The notes beneath the pieces are model-generated. The model saw only the letters and a list, made by a program, of their open reading frames with translations, had not been told where the DNA came from and did no database searches. A stretch of 32,778 nt of DNA from Nitrospirales bacterium (lineage in GTDB: Bacteria > Nitrospirota > Nitrospiria > Nitrospirales > UBA8639), in the NCBI GenBank assembly GCA_009377845.1, contig WHTE01000020.1, forward strand, positions 1 to 32,778, read 5' to 3'. The translations under genes were made by a program, and so were the position numbers. Shown here piece by piece: positions 24,175 through 30,756 of this stretch. Positions within the stretch are counted from its first letter, which is position 1. Each line of letters begins with the position of its first letter.

Positions 24175-25651
24175 GAGGGATGAGGCTTCGACGAAGCATC
24201 CAGGCCATCGACATCACAAAGACCCATGAGCCAACCGCAGCCAGAGCTAAAAACCAGTGCAGGATGCCTAACCCTGCACAGAGTAACACCAGGACTGAAA
24301 AATCCCGATTGACAAGATGGCCCAACATAAATTCAATATTGGCCCGTTCCCGTTCTGTCAGTTGCCGAAGTGCACGAGGACGGGCACGCAGTTGCCGAGC
24401 ATGATTGACTAACAACAAGGACGCCACATTCGCCATGACCGTCGATGCACCAAGCAGAAGGGGGAGATGGGTGTGCTCCCAAGGCCCATGGAGAAACGCC
24501 CCGCAGGCAATTCCGGCAAAGAGCACGATGTGCACGATATTATCGGCCCAAATATCGAGTTCTTGTCCAAACTTGGATTCTGAAAAAGTCAGACGGGCGA
24601 CCTCACCATCACAGCAATCAATAATCGCGGACAATTGGAGAATCAGCGCCCCGAGAATGGCCAGTTCCCACGACCCGGGCACGAACAGCGCCGCCGCCAC
24701 GAGCCCCACAACCATGGACACCAGAGTAATGGTGTTCGGTGACCAACCCAACCGTAAAAACCCTCGCGTGAGGAGACCTGATAATTTGCGATTCACATAC
24801 CGGTCCACCAACCCGTCCAAGCCACCCTTGAGCGTGTGGAGTGATTTCAACAGAGTCCGCTCAGCCAGCTGTGGCCCCTTGGGACCACGGACATCTCTAA
24901 ACCAATGTGAAGCCCCGCCAATTGTCTGAATCGCCCCTTCTACCGCCGCTTGTTCAAGTGCCAACCGGAGCGGATTGGTGCCATGAGCGTGCAACACGCC
25001 TGAAATTCCTAAGAGCCTGGCTGGTAGGACCATCAGATCCCCAACAAGCGGTAACCGGCATCGATCATTAGCCTGTGGTTTGGTTTTGGGCTGTGGCGGC
25101 TGGGAAATTGAATGATCATGGAATACCACCGTAGAGGTTGTTCGTCCTTCAAGCCCTTCAGGCCGCAACACCACTCCGGGATTTCCCCAGTGATGCCCTT
25201 CCTCAGAATGACCCACCACAACCACCGCTTTCCCTTGAGAGCCTTCATTGCGCAAGCGCTGGACCAATGATGGCGAATACACCGTGTGGCAGCCCACGAT
25301 CATACAGGCTCCATTCACTTCCTCAGCAAGGGTTTCCCATGTTTGTGGGTCATGAGGAGGGAATTCGCGGACCGGCAGCCAACGAACAGCGGCTTGTATC
25401 CGGCTATCTTCTCGAAGGAGCCGACGAAGGGCTTGTTCCTCCGACCCGGTCAACACCCAAATTTGCGAGATGCCGCCTCGCTGCAACGTGAACACCGCCC
25501 GTTGAAAAAGCGTCATGCCTCCGACACGGGTCAGCGGACTGGGAACAGCTTCTCCGGTCCCTGCGCCTCCATGATCGAACACACCCACCGATGTCAATAA
25601 AATTGCCGTATCGACCGCGTGGGTGGCTTCCTGCTTGAGTGTTCCGTCCAT
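24167..25651 (-). CDS. CDP-alcohol phosphotransferase fused to a degenerate nucleotidyltransferase domain
   Basis: A 494-residue two-domain protein. The C-terminal half (about 280-490) has six or so membrane segments and the complete CDP-alcohol phosphotransferase signature D-x2-DG-x2-AR-x8-G-x3-D-x3-D: Asp345, Asp348-Gly349, Ala352-Arg353, Gly362, Asp366, Asp370. The N-terminal half (about 15-260) has a nucleotidyltransferase fold like that of bifunctional inositol-phosphate cytidylyltransferase/DIPP synthases, but the glycine loop is altered, the Lys of the P-K-P-L motif is Ser38 (VPSPLTRVGG), and the metal-binding Asp position reads GCH (120-122). It is therefore probably inactive. The protein should transfer a phospho- or phosphono-group from a CMP-activated head group to an alcohol at the membrane. 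It follows the PntC-like gene after 10 bases. Confidence 0.82.
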   Translation of the reverse strand: MDGTLKQEATHAVDTAILLTSVGVFDHGGAGTGEAVPSPLTRVGGMTLFQRAVFTLQRGGISQIWVLTGSEEQALRRLLREDSRIQAAVRWLPVREFPPHDPQTWETLAEEVNGACMIVGCHTVYSPSLVQRLRNEGSQGKAVVVVGHSEEGHHWGNPGVVLRPEGLEGRTTSTVVFHDHSISQPPQPKTKPQANDRCRLPLVGDLMVLPARLLGISGVLHAHGTNPLRLALEQAAVEGAIQTIGGASHWFRDVRGPKGPQLAERTLLKSLHTLKGGLDGLVDRYVNRKLSGLLTRGFLRLGWSPNTITLVSMVVGLVAAALFVPGSWELAILGALILQLSAIIDCCDGEVARLTFSESKFGQELDIWADNIVHIVLFAGIACGAFLHGPWEHTHLPLLLGASTVMANVASLLLVNHARQLRARPRALRQLTERERANIEFMLGHLVNRDFSVLVLLCAGLGILHWFLALAAVGSWVFVMSMAWMLRRSLIPRA

Positions 25652-25661
25652 AAATTGATCG

Positions 25662-26423
25662 CTACCGGGTCACGGGCGTTGTTGTGGCATTATTCTCCAA
25701 TTCCCTCATGGCAGGCAAGATCTCTAAAGAGGCCCGGTCTATATCTTCGGGAAAATCAATTTCAATCCAAGGAATCCCCCCAATTTTCTCGTATCCCACT
25801 GGCACCTCATTGAAAAACCCTTGTAGCGCGTCCTCATATTCCATATCGAGCGTTCCAGCTTCCATATGGGCCTGGACCGATTGCAACAAGGCTGGAATGT
25901 CCGATTTTTGGACTTTGAGAAACCCGACCCCTTCGCCAGCCTCATCATAGGTGGGCGACAAGGTTTTGCTTAAGGCGAGGACTCGACCAGCCTTGGCGGC
26001 AATCATACATTCTTCGGATGTCTGCTTCACTGTGTCATCCATTAACAGCGCCGTCGGTAAGGGAGAATGAAGCAGTCGTGCCAGGATGGTCGGGGCGTAG
26101 AGAACATCAGCATCCATGAACACGACATCTTCATCCATTTCCGACCTTGCTGCCCAGAGGGAGGTCATGCTCCCGCGAGTAAACTGTTCGTTCAGGACCC
26201 ACCGGATATCTTGGGCAAAGGGATCGGCCGCCATCGCCTTTCGAATATGATCTTGAGCAAACCCCACGACCAACACCACCTGTCGCACACCCAATCGTCC
26301 CAGGTTCTCCACATGACGAGATAACAACGTCCGCCCGCCAATTTCGACCAGACATTTCGGTCGCCCCTGCGTGACACCTTGCAACCGCCTTCCGACGCCT
26401 GCCGCGAAAATAATCGCCTTCAT
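25662..26423 (-). CDS. PntC-like cytidylyltransferase (MobA-like NTP transferase)
   Basis: A 253-residue nucleotidyltransferase with an intact active site: FAAGVGRRL (6-14), RPKCLVEIGG with Lys23, the metal-binding VFMDADVLY (Asp104, Asp106), and IEIDFPEDID (220-229). Relatives in phosphonate clusters (PntC) make CMP-2-aminoethylphosphonate from CTP, and others (LicC) make CDP-choline. Here the gene overlaps the AEP transaminase gene by four bases (ATGA), as in organisms where PntC is fused to that transaminase. This favours CMP-AEP as the product; that is inference from context. It would supply the donor for the CDP-alcohol phosphotransferase encoded next. Confidence 0.75.
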   Translation of the reverse strand: MKAIIFAAGVGRRLQGVTQGRPKCLVEIGGRTLLSRHVENLGRLGVRQVVLVVGFAQDHIRKAMAADPFAQDIRWVLNEQFTRGSMTSLWAARSEMDEDVVFMDADVLYAPTILARLLHSPLPTALLMDDTVKQTSEECMIAAKAGRVLALSKTLSPTYDEAGEGVGFLKVQKSDIPALLQSVQAHMEAGTLDMEYEDALQGFFNEVPVGYEKIGGIPWIEIDFPEDIDRASLEILPAMRELENNATTTPVTR

Positions 26424-27508
26424 GCTCGTGCCCTCGATAGGGTCGTTTGAAAAGCGGATAAAAATCCCTCAATATCCTGGCTAGTGATGGCCCCAATATT
26501 GGCCACACGGAAAATTTTCTCTTCTAATTGTCCTTGTCCGGCATAGATCACATAGCCGGATTGCTTCAACCCATCATGAAGGCGTTGGTAGGCACACCCC
26601 TCAGGGAGATAAAACGCTGTTAAGGTATTGCCGCGAAGGGCTGGAGAAAGCACCGGTTTCACCCCCCACTCTTCCAAACGTGTCCGGATAGTGGCAGCAT
26701 ACCCCTGAAATCGACCAATCCGATTCCCGACCCCTTCTTCTAACAATTCATTGAGGGCTTCCCGGAAGGCATAATACACCTGCACGGCGGGAGTAAATGG
26801 GATCGTTCCCCCCTCTTGCTCTTCATAATAATTGGCCAGATTCAAATACCAGGACCGCTTGGGATACGTCTTCACCCGCTCCATAAAACCTTTTCGCACA
26901 AGCACAAAAGCCACCCCTGGGAATCCTTGAATACATTTCTGGGCGGCGCCAGCCACCATGTAAATTTTATTTCCGGCAATATCCAGGGCTTCTCCGCCCA
27001 ATCCGCTGACCGAGTCCAGCATAAACACGCGGCCGTGCCGGTCGACAATCTCCGCAATTTCTTTCACCGGATTAATGAACCCCAGGGTTGTTTCATGATG
27101 AACCATCGCGACAGTGTGCACTTCCGGGTGTTGTTTGAGCGCCAAATCAACCGTCTGCGGATCCGGTGCAACTCCCCAGTCGTATTTTAAGTCCGGCGTC
27201 CCCAAGCGATGAGTGAGAATCATAGAAGACATCCGCTGTCCGTACACACCATTGTTGATGACCATCGCCCGCTTCCCAACCGGCATGCTCGACAGTAAGG
27301 CGGCCTCCACCGCGGCCGTGCCGGAACCCGTCAAGACAATAGCGATGTACTCCTCTTCCCCACCGGGAACGAAGGCCTTCAGCAATTTTTGACGTATATC
27401 GGCCAGTAATTCCGAGAACTCCGGTTCCCGATGACAAATATCTGGTTGAAGCAACGCATTGCGGACTCGATCAGACACATTGACCGGACCGGGATTCAAT
27501 AAAATCAT
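26420..27508 (-). CDS. 2-aminoethylphosphonate--pyruvate transaminase-like aminotransferase
   Basis: A 362-residue class V (fold type I) aminotransferase of the PhnW/AEPT group. It opens with LLNPGPVNVSDRVRNAL, carries VLTGSGTAAVEAAL, VHHETTLGFINPV, the cofactor-binding Asp165 (VFMLDSVSGLGG) and the Schiff-base Lys191 in AAQKCIQGFPGVAFVLV, very like the PhnW motif NKCIQG. PhnW interconverts AEP and phosphonoacetaldehyde; in a biosynthetic operon it would aminate the aldehyde. AAAGGAA lies before the ATG at 27508. The decarboxylase genes lie upstream and the cytidylyltransferase overlaps downstream, so a biosynthetic direction is more likely than catabolism; no phosphonoacetaldehyde hydrolase is present. 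Confidence 0.82.
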   Translation of the reverse strand: MILLNPGPVNVSDRVRNALLQPDICHREPEFSELLADIRQKLLKAFVPGGEEEYIAIVLTGSGTAAVEAALLSSMPVGKRAMVINNGVYGQRMSSMILTHRLGTPDLKYDWGVAPDPQTVDLALKQHPEVHTVAMVHHETTLGFINPVKEIAEIVDRHGRVFMLDSVSGLGGEALDIAGNKIYMVAGAAQKCIQGFPGVAFVLVRKGFMERVKTYPKRSWYLNLANYYEEQEGGTIPFTPAVQVYYAFREALNELLEEGVGNRIGRFQGYAATIRTRLEEWGVKPVLSPALRGNTLTAFYLPEGCAYQRLHDGLKQSGYVIYAGQGQLEEKIFRVANIGAITSQDIEGFLSAFQTTLSRARA

Positions 27509-27563
27509 GAATCGTATTCCTTTACACGCTTCCGATTACATTTCCACGCGAACACATCCTGGA

Positions 27564-28145
27564 TTAGGCGACACTTCCCTTAAACCGTTTCGTCAGCTCC
27601 GCTGGAGCCAAGGCAATCCGATCCGCATCTTCAAGCTGTTCATTCACCTTCACCAACAAAAAACTCGGACCTTCTTCCCCTAACATGGATTTAAACTCAT
27701 ACACAATATCTTCCCGCTCCCAGACTCGCTCGACATGTATGTAACCCGCAGCTTTGGCCAATTTGTCCAAGCCCACGACCCTGGAGTAGGTGGGTTGATT
27801 GCCGGTCGTGCCATACACCTCGTTGTCGAACACCACATGAATCAGATTTTTCGGCTTCAACGCGCCGATGGTGGCCAAGGTTCCAAGACTCATCAGCACA
27901 TTCCCGTCACCATCAAAGACGACAACCGTTTTCTCCGGTCGGGCCAGGGCCAATCCTAATCCGATGCCCGCAGACGCGCCCATCGAGCCAATCATATAAA
28001 AATTTTGATCCCGATCGCGGAGTTTACAGGCTTCACGGGACGGAAACCCATTGCAGATAATGAGCGGCTGATCGGTCATCAGTTCCAAAATGGCCGACAT
28101 CGCCTGCGCCCGGCTCTGCATCACCCCTTCTTCTGGTCCAATCAT
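27564..28145 (-). CDS. Phosphonopyruvate (or sulfopyruvate) decarboxylase, ThDP-binding subunit
   Basis: A 193-residue protein equal to the C-terminal half of phosphonopyruvate decarboxylase or to the beta subunit of sulfopyruvate decarboxylase. It has IICNGFPSREACKLRDRDQNFYMIGSMG with a short break, GLGLALARPEKTVVVFDGDGNVLMSLG and FDNEVYGTTGNQ: the thiamine-diphosphate GDG...N motif is complete. With its partner it would decarboxylate phosphonopyruvate to phosphonoacetaldehyde, the step that pulls phosphonate formation forward. GGAG precedes the ATG at 28145. The transaminase gene follows after 55 bases. The two subunit genes are separated by about 190 bases of repeat-like sequence, which is odd for an obligate pair. 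Confidence 0.78.
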   Translation of the reverse strand: MIGPEEGVMQSRAQAMSAILELMTDQPLIICNGFPSREACKLRDRDQNFYMIGSMGASAGIGLGLALARPEKTVVVFDGDGNVLMSLGTLATIGALKPKNLIHVVFDNEVYGTTGNQPTYSRVVGLDKLAKAAGYIHVERVWEREDIVYEFKSMLGEEGPSFLLVKVNEQLEDADRIALAPAELTKRFKGSVA

Positions 28146-28337
28146 CTTCGAATCTCCAAAACGGATGTTCCTTTTAATCTTTCAAGACCAAGCCTTTGGA
28201 AAATATCCAACCAGGTCTGTCCTGAGTCCATCGAAGCAAAAACCCCTTACTCCTCACTCTATTCACTATTCACTCAGCCTGAGAACGCCTTACACGGCCC
28301 CTTCGGCAAGGCTCAAAACTGCTTCTTTCACACCCCA
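28146..28337. repeat. Repeat-like spacer between the two decarboxylase subunit genes
   Basis: About 190 bases. It contains CCTTACTCCTCACTC followed by ATTCACTATTCACTC (about 28246-28275) and then GAGAACGCC, which resembles the TC-rich tract and following AGAACGCC of the element at 8271-8320. A small GC-rich inverted stretch (GGCCCCTTCGGCAAGG) follows. It looks like an inserted intergenic repeat; no coding sequence is seen. Confidence 0.45.
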
Positions 28338-28850
28338 CTACGGCTGAATAGTTTTCACGATTCCTTTTTTTAACAATAACGCCAGAGGAATCCGCTTCTC
28401 CATAAATGTTTTTGCCGTCCATTGCAGATCCTCCACGATCGTCTCCGGCGACAGCGTCCGGTGGGGAATCCGCACCGTATCCAAGAGTGTCGTCATGGTT
28501 TCCCCCATTACCAGATGTTCCGGAGCATCCTTGCCTTCAAAACCGCGCCAGGATACCAACAACAAACACGGGATCTGATAAATCAAATTGAGAGAAGCCA
28601 AGACGTTGAGGGCATTGCCTAACCCGGAGTTTTGCATGAGCACGGCCGGGACTTTCCCGCCCAGGTAGGCCCCTGCTGCCATCGCCACCGCTTCGTCCTC
28701 ACGAACCGCCGGCGTATACAGCCGTTCTTCCGTCAAATGGGCAATGATGCCTCCCAAAATGGTGTCCGGAACACCGGTAAAAAAATCGAACCCAATGCCC
28801 TGCAGGCCCTTCACAAAATCATCGGCTTCTAACATGGTCATCATGCTCAT
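28338..28850 (-). CDS. Phosphonopyruvate (or sulfopyruvate) decarboxylase, N-terminal/alpha subunit
   Basis: About 170 residues, equal to the N-terminal PYR domain of ThDP decarboxylases. FDFFTGVPDTILGGI, the activator-Glu region VREDEAVAMAAGAYLGG, MQNSGLGNALNVLASL and WRGFEGKDAPEHLVMG match the phosphonopyruvate decarboxylase pattern; split archaeal sulfopyruvate decarboxylases have the same subunit size. Several start codons are close together (TTG 28856, ATG 28850, 28844); I chose ATG 28850, with low certainty. It is the first gene of the operon and has a promoter about 150 bases upstream. The partner subunit follows after the repeat-like spacer. Confidence 0.77.
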   Translation of the reverse strand: MSMMTMLEADDFVKGLQGIGFDFFTGVPDTILGGIIAHLTEERLYTPAVREDEAVAMAAGAYLGGKVPAVLMQNSGLGNALNVLASLNLIYQIPCLLLVSWRGFEGKDAPEHLVMGETMTTLLDTVRIPHRTLSPETIVEDLQWTAKTFMEKRIPLALLLKKGIVKTIQP

Positions 28851-28886
28851 ATGCAATTCTTAGAAAACCCCACCACGTTCCCCGCC

Positions 28887-28911
28887 TTATCGAAACATGA
28901 GGCGCCTCCTT
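28887..28911 (-). promoter_or_regulatory. Leader mini-ORF (Met-Phe-Arg) with strong Shine-Dalgarno in the operon leader
   Basis: On the minus strand AAGGAGG (28911-28905), a 6-base spacer, then ATG TTT CGA TAA (28898-28887). This is the best ribosome site in the leader, better than that of the first real gene 37 bases downstream. GAGGCGCCTC (28908-28899) is a perfect 10-base palindrome that can hide the site. It could be a translated leader peptide, but regulation is not shown. Confidence 0.35.
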
Positions 28912-29001
28912 CCAACAGACCGGCCCGGGGTAAGCATGCCTTTGGGGATTGTAAGTAACGACGGCATCGATAAATGAGATGCGTGCCGAAAATGACAGGC
29001 G

Positions 29002-29030
29002 ATTATAGCCCAGGGTAGGGGTATTCACAA
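29002..29030 (-). promoter_or_regulatory. Sigma70-like promoter of the phosphonate-type operon
   Basis: Minus strand: -35 TTGTGA (29030-29025), a 17-base spacer and a perfect -10 TATAAT (29007-29002). Transcription should start near 28995, leaving a leader of about 145 bases before the first gene. The bases after the -10 box (CGCC) are the same as at the amgK promoter. Confidence 0.6.
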
Positions 29031-29121
29031 GAAAGCCGCCGCATGAGGTTGCGAGGAAATTTCAGAAAAGAGTAGACTAGGCTCCCTTGTCAATTCACTA
29101 ATTGAATCTGGTCTTCAACTC

Positions 29122-29523
29122 ATGAAAAAGGCTCAACCTTCCTCTCGGTCGGGATATTCAGAACGGCATGCGAAAAGCGGACTGACCGCCAAATTACCAA
29201 GACTGGAAACCTGGCCCAACCAGTATCCGGGATACGAAATCACCATTGAAATTCCGGAGTACACGGCCATCTGTCCCAAAACAGGATTGCCGGATTTTGG
29301 CGTGATTCGGTTGAGCTACGTACCCGACCAGTCCTGTATCGAACTCAAGTCGCTTAAACTCTATATCCACGGATATCGAAATGTCGGCATCTTTTATGAG
29401 AATGCCGTGAACAAAATTCTGGCTGATTTAGTTAAAGCCTGTCGTCCGGTATCAGCAACCGTGACGGGGGAGTTTACCGCCAGAGGGGGGCTCCGCAGCG
29501 TGATCCAAGCCAGCTATCCTTAA
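29122..29523 (+). CDS. queF: NADPH-dependent 7-cyano-7-deazaguanine reductase (type I QueF)
   Basis: A 133-residue protein, the usual length of the single-domain QueF. AICPKTGLPDFGVIRLSYVPD carries the catalytic Cys and Asp in the C-x6-D pattern. ELKSLKLYIHGYRN is the family signature (E-L-K-S-L-K-L-Y). It reduces preQ0 to preQ1 in queuosine synthesis. After the signature the sequence reads GIFYENAVNKIL: the substrate-binding Glu is kept, but the His before it in the Bacillus enzyme is Tyr here and the following Asp is Asn. The ATG at 29122 has no strong ribosome site. It stands alone, divergent from the phosphonate-type operon. I saw no preQ1 riboswitch upstream. Confidence 0.9.
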   Translation: MKKAQPSSRSGYSERHAKSGLTAKLPRLETWPNQYPGYEITIEIPEYTAICPKTGLPDFGVIRLSYVPDQSCIELKSLKLYIHGYRNVGIFYENAVNKILADLVKACRPVSATVTGEFTARGGLRSVIQASYP

Positions 29524-29574
29524 TCGTCCTTCCCTTTTCTCCATCTGAAAATGTTGAAAAAGCATTGGCGGTAG

Positions 29575-30300
29575 TCCTACGGCTATCAGTGAAATGCGTG
29601 ATTGAGCCTTGATGATTGCTGTTAAAATAGAAGAAGGCGACACCAGCCTTTTGGAGCACCAACTGCTGATCGACTTGATCCCCATGAGAATACAGGGCCA
29701 GGAAGGTATTCGTGCCGTCATACTCCAGCCGGATATCTTCCCCATCATAGACATACCGGGTGATCGTCCCGACGACGTTCTTTTCAATCCGGCATCCTAA
29801 ACCATCGTATTTATACGTCACCGTCGGGCTGTCGGGGCGGTCGATCTGGATCAACTGATCCTGGGCATCCCAGTAGTACGTGGTAACCTGAGAGGTCGCT
29901 TTCTCCGTCTTCGTCTCGAGATTACCATTGTTATCGTAGGTGTAGGTGAATTGATCGTCTTCCAATAGCCGATTCAAATCATCGTGGGTGTGGGTTGTGG
30001 ATAGGAACGAGGTCGTGCGGTTGCCTACCAAATCGTAAGAAATAGGTTTCTGCTATGCCCCTGGTGCCGCTCGTCTTTAACCGCTGCAAAGCATCGTAGG
30101 TGTGGTTCCGATTCTCGGAAGGAGCCACCTGATCCAGGATCTGCAAGATATTCCCCACCGGATTGTAGGTATAGCCGAAGGAGGCATTTGGGTGTGATGG
30201 GGCCGGCGAATGCTTGAAACCGTCTCGGTTGCCATGGAATCAGCAGCAGAATATTTTGGATATGGTCGAGGCGTTGGGTGCCCAAACAGGACAGCGGTCG
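29575..30300 (-). pseudogene. Rhs/YD-repeat protein remnant
   Basis: Minus-strand fragments of an Rhs protein lie in at least three frames. In order: ETVSSI and AGPITP in two frames, FGYTYNPVGNILQILDQ in the third, then after a shift near 30040 YDLVGNRTTSF, FTYTYDNNGNLETKTE, YYWDAQDQLIQIDRP, YKYDGLGCRIEKN, RYVYDGEDIRLEYDG and finally YFNSNHQGSITHFTD. These are classic YD repeats (Y-D-x2-G-N). Rhs proteins are large secreted toxins or surface proteins; the variable C-terminal toxin is absent here. The remnant ends near 29575, where a TGTTGAAAAA motif resembling the end of the repeat at 8128-8413 begins. Clearly a decayed gene. Confidence 0.75.
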
Positions 30301-30425
30301 GCATGGTGACAAGCGGCTAAAGAGAGCGGGCAAGGCAAGAGCCAACAAACAACAAAAGATATCATCCCTTTTCCTTCGTCATCGGGCATCCATCTTCTTT
30401 TTTTCGTCATCTCTTCTCAATCAAA

Positions 30426-30612
30426 TACGGGGTTTCGACCCCGTACGACGAGATACTTTTGTTTCGGCAAAAGTATCCAAAACCATTTCCGCCCGGGTGC
30501 ATCCCTTTGGGTACCCTCGCCTCCGCACCGAATCAAATGGCTGCGCAACTCGCTTCGCTCAAACAGTGCTCGCTAGATTGTCGGATTCGGTACTGCGGCT
30601 CGACTGCACCCA
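30426..30612. repeat. Hairpin-rich Rhs-associated element
   Basis: Two perfect hairpins stand in a row: TACGGGGT-TTCG-ACCCCGTA (30426-30445) and GATACTTTTG-TTTCGG-CAAAAGTATC (30452-30477). Farther on GGGTGCA near 30486 can pair with TGCACCC near 30605, and CCGAATC near 30530 with GATTCGG near 30583. The two stable stems and the long-range pairs suggest a structured RNA or a REP/attC-like DNA element. From memory, similar sequence is common near Rhs genes in other bacteria. No protein is supported. Confidence 0.55.
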
Positions 30613-30756
30613 AGGCGGCAGTTCTTGAAAAGGAGAGTTAAGAGTTTGCTAAGGATTGTTTTCTTCCTTTTAGACCAAATACCATCAAGAATATTCTTAT
30701 TCAATTCCTCGTTTTTTAAAGAGAATTGGAGTAGACTTTTGAAGGATCAAAATCAA

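Noticed and set aside
29041-29121. preQ1 riboswitch before queF
   Set aside because: The short preQ1-I pattern (stem, C-rich loop, A-rich tail) is not recognisable; only a small AT-rich palindrome is present.
29474-29574. Extension of the Rhs frame to a stop inside queF
   Set aside because: Similarity to YD repeats ends near 29575; the remaining codons are antisense to queF and repeat sequence.
30278-30628. A 116-codon + strand frame over the hairpin element
   Set aside because: The sequence is explained by stable hairpins; such frames arise from repeats and have no protein features.
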